From assembly GCF_001633165.1 (NCBI RefSeq), contig NZ_CP015418.1, positions 3,906,001-3,970,000 of the forward strand: DNA of 64,000 nucleotides, given 5' to 3'. The DNA comes from Rhodovulum sulfidophilum DSM 1374 (GTDB taxonomy: Bacteria; Pseudomonadota; Alphaproteobacteria; Rhodobacterales; Rhodobacteraceae). The notes under the pieces are model-generated. The model was given only the letters and a program-made list of their open reading frames with translations, had not been told where the DNA came from and made no database searches. The position numbers and the translations under genes were made by a program. Positions 61,805 to 64,000 of the stretch are shown one piece after another; the stretch's first letter is position 1, and each line of letters starts with the position of its first letter.

Positions 61805-64000
61805 TCATTGGCACTTCGAATAACCGCAACTCATGCATGTTTTGCAGCCTTCCACCATCCGGATCTCATAGGCACCGCAGCTCGGGCAGGACGGGCCGCG
61901 GGGGGCATCGCCAACTGCCATCTCTTCGTATTTCGGATCGATCTTCAGCCCCTTGCCCTCGGCCTCGATGAAGCCGATGGTCACCAGATGGCGCTCGATC
62001 ACACCGCCGATGGCCGCAAGGATCGAGGGAATATACTTGCCCTGCATCCAGGCCCCGCCGCGCGGATCGAAGACCGCCTTCAGTTCCTCGACCACGAAGC
62101 TCACGTCGCCCCCCCTGCGGAACACCGCCGAGATCATCCGCGTCAGCGCCACCGTCCAGGCGAAATGCTCCATGTTCTTCGAATTGATGAAGACCTCGAA
62201 GGGGCGACGGCGACCGGCGATGACGATGTCGTTGATGGTGATGTAAATCGCATGCTCGCTGTCGGGCCATTTCAGCTTGTAGGTATTGCCCTCCAGCTCG
62301 TGCGGCCGGTCGAGCGGATCGGACAGATAGACGACATCGGCGCCGGTCTCGGCCTCGGGCGTCTTCTCCGAGTTCTCAGACACGCTCAGAACCGAGCCGG
62401 TCACGTCGTTCGGACGGTAGGTCGTGCAGCCCTTGCAGCCGGTTTCATAGGCCTGCATGTAGACGTCCTTGAAGGCGTCGAAGGCGATATCCTCGGGACA
62501 GTTGATGGTCTTTGAAATCGAGGAATCGACCCAGGTCTGGGCCGCCGCCTGCATCCGCACATGCTCGGAGGGCGGCAGGGTCTGGGCGTTCACGAAATAC
62601 TCGGGCAGCTCGGCATCGCCGAACTTGTCGCGCCAGAGCTGCACCGCGTAGTCGACCACTTCCTCCTCGGTCCGGCTGCCGTCGCGCTGCAGCACCTTGC
62701 GCTTGTAGCTGTAGGCAAAGACCGGCTCGATCCCCGACGAGACATTGCCCGCATAAAGGCTGATCGTCCCCGTGGGCGCGATCGAGGTCAAAAGCGCATT
62801 GCGGATCCCATGTTCGGCGATGGCGGCGCGCACATCGGCATCCATCTGCGCCAGGGCCCCGCTTCCGAGATATTGCTCGGCATCGAAAAGCGGAAACGCC
62901 CCCTTCTCCTTCGCCAATTGCACCGAAGCCAGATAGGCGGCTCGGGCGATCCGGTGCAACCAGCGCGAGGTCTGACGCGCCGCCTCCTCGGACCCGTAGC
63001 GCTGGCCCACCATCAGCAGCGCATCGGCAAGCCCGGTGACGCCAAGACCGATCCGGCGCTTGGCCTTGGCCTCGTGACGCTGCGCGTCGAGCGCAAAGCG
63101 CGAGATGTCGACCACGTTGTCCATCATCCTGACCGCAGTCGCGACCAGCGCCTCGAGCGCCGCCTCATCCAGCGCAGCCCCCTTCTCGAAGGGATTGGCG
63201 ACAAGGCGCGCGAGGTTGATCGAGCCCAGCAGGCAGGCGCCATAAGGCGGCAGGGGCTGCTCGCCGCAGGGGTTGGTGGCGGCGATGGTCTCGCAATAGG
63301 CGAGGTTGTTCATCTGGTTGATACGGTCGATGAAGATCACGCCCGGCTCGGCATAGTCATAGGTCGCCTGCATGATCCGGTTCCACAGATCGCGCGCCTC
63401 GAGGGTGTGATAGACCTTGCCGCCGAATTGCAGATCCCAGGTCCCGCCAGCCTTCACCGCCTCCATGAAGGCATCGCTCACCAGCACGGACAGGTTGAAA
63501 TTCCGCAGCCGCGCCGGGTCCTGCTTGGCGGTGATGAACTGCTCGATATCGGGGTGATCGCAGCGCATCGTCGCCATCATCGCGCCGCGGCGCGAGCCCG
63601 CCGACATGATCGTGCGGCACATCGCGTCCCAGACATCCATGAAGGAGAGCGGCCCCGAGGCATCCGCCGCAACGCCCTTCACATCCGCGCCCTTGGGGCG
63701 GATCGTCGAGAAGTCGTAGCCGATGCCCCCGCCCTGCTGCATGGTCAGCGCGGCTTCCTTCAGCATGTCGAAGATGCCGGCCATGCTGTCGGGGATCGTG
63801 CCCATCACGAAGCAGTTGAACAGCGTCACCGCCCGCCCCGTTCCCGCACCCGCGGTGATCCTGCCCGCGGGCAGGAACTTGAAATCCTCAAGCGCGGCAA
63901 AGAATTCCGCCTCGCGGGCATCCCGTTCCGCCTCGGGCTCGGCCTCGGCCAGGGACCGGGCGATGCGGCGCCAGCTGTCCTCGACGGTCATGTCGACAGG
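61805..64000 (-). CDS. nrdJ: Adenosylcobalamin-dependent (class II) ribonucleotide reductase, 5' end outside the window
   Basis: At least 731 residues visible; the codons before ATG 63989-63991 (P-V-D) are in frame, so the true start lies beyond 64000. Active-site features of class II NrdJ: FNCFVMGTIPDSMAGIF with the N-terminal catalytic Cys, NPCGEQPLPPYG with Asn, Cys and Glu, SIAPTGTISLYAGN, KTINCPEDIAF with another conserved Cys, and a C-terminal zinc-ribbon-like tail (CPSCGAYEIRMVEGC, CMSCGYSKC) that also supplies the redox-active cysteines. Reduces ribonucleotides to deoxyribonucleotides using adenosylcobalamin as radical source, in the cytoplasm. Marks the return to conserved chromosomal sequence after the accessory island. 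Highly conserved across Rhodobacterales. Confidence 0.95.
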   Translation of the reverse strand, partial: PVDMTVEDSWRRIARSLAEAEPEAERDAREAEFFAALEDFKFLPAGRITAGAGTGRAVTLFNCFVMGTIPDSMAGIFDMLKEAALTMQQGGGIGYDFSTIRPKGADVKGVAADASGPLSFMDVWDAMCRTIMSAGSRRGAMMATMRCDHPDIEQFITAKQDPARLRNFNLSVLVSDAFMEAVKAGGTWDLQFGGKVYHTLEARDLWNRIMQATYDYAEPGVIFIDRINQMNNLAYCETIAATNPCGEQPLPPYGACLLGSINLARLVANPFEKGAALDEAALEALVATAVRMMDNVVDISRFALDAQRHEAKAKRRIGLGVTGLADALLMVGQRYGSEEAARQTSRWLHRIARAAYLASVQLAKEKGAFPLFDAEQYLGSGALAQMDADVRAAIAEHGIRNALLTSIAPTGTISLYAGNVSSGIEPVFAYSYKRKVLQRDGSRTEEEVVDYAVQLWRDKFGDAELPEYFVNAQTLPPSEHVRMQAAAQTWVDSSISKTINCPEDIAFDAFKDVYMQAYETGCKGCTTYRPNDVTGSVLSVSENSEKTPEAETGADVVYLSDPLDRPHELEGNTYKLKWPDSEHAIYITINDIVIAGRRRPFEVFINSKNMEHFAWTVALTRMISAVFRRGGDVSFVVEELKAVFDPRGGAWMQGKYIPSILAAIGGVIERHLVTIGFIEAEGKGLKIDPKYEEMAVGDAPRGPSCPSCGAYEIRMVEGCKTCMSCGYSKCQ

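Noticed and set aside
1..64000. tRNA, rRNA, CRISPR or attachment-site sequences
   Set aside because: None recognised on reading both strands; no tRNA T-loop or anticodon arm pattern was found at island edges.

Overview
The window is high-GC chromosomal DNA from an alphaproteobacterium, most likely a Rhodobacterales (Paracoccaceae-type) strain. This is inferred from codon usage, the class II B12-dependent ribonucleotide reductase and the kinds of insertion sequences present. No tRNA, rRNA or CRISPR array was recognised.

Region 1 (1-7048, all minus strand) is a VgrG cargo operon of type VI secretion character. It runs vgrG, a glycine-zipper protein, two unknown proteins, a DUF4123 adaptor, another unknown, an HNH/EndoVII (WHH-like) nuclease toxin, a SUKH immunity protein, and the start of one more gene that leaves the window. 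Junctions are mostly 4-7 bp overlaps. A scar of IS debris follows (7301-7749): the right end of a diverged IS1111-type element abutting the tail of an IS3 transposase.

Region 2 (7813-28208, minus strand) is a seven-gene operon of about 20 kb: TolC-like outer-membrane lipoprotein, periplasmic adaptor, Omp85/BamA-type barrel without POTRA domains, a 4317-residue LEPR-XLL/RTX-type giant surface protein, a DUF3467 protein, a second HlyD-like adaptor with a large cytoplasmic N-terminus, and an M50 membrane metalloprotease carrying its own HlyD-like tail. No ABC ATPase is present. It looks like a dedicated export and processing machine for the giant protein, with the M50 protein where a type I transporter would normally be.

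Region 3 (28.5-37.5 kb) is an insertion-sequence nest. Two identical inverted IS110-family (IS1111-type) copies, A and B, sit beside two truncated copies, C and D, of a second IS110 element. One truncated copy has cut into a cobalamin riboswitch. Also present are a 168-bp MITE-like element and AT-richer passenger genes (DUF4238, a peptidoglycan-binding-like secreted protein, a 5'-truncated HNH protein).

Region 4 (37.5-61 kb) is an accessory and probably defence island. It holds related secreted proteins of unknown role, an Imm11-like orphan immunity gene, IS5 and IS1182 remnants, a TniA/TniB transposon remnant, a helicase plus partner pair, a DUF6998 nuclease-like gene, an intact IS3 element, a ClbS/DfsB protein, and a nuclease-NTPase (STAND/Avs-like) gene separated by a single in-frame TAG from a 969-residue downstream frame. 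The last item and the region 2 operon are the strongest candidates for undescribed biology. The window closes with the conserved gene nrdJ (61805-64000, truncated at its 5' end).
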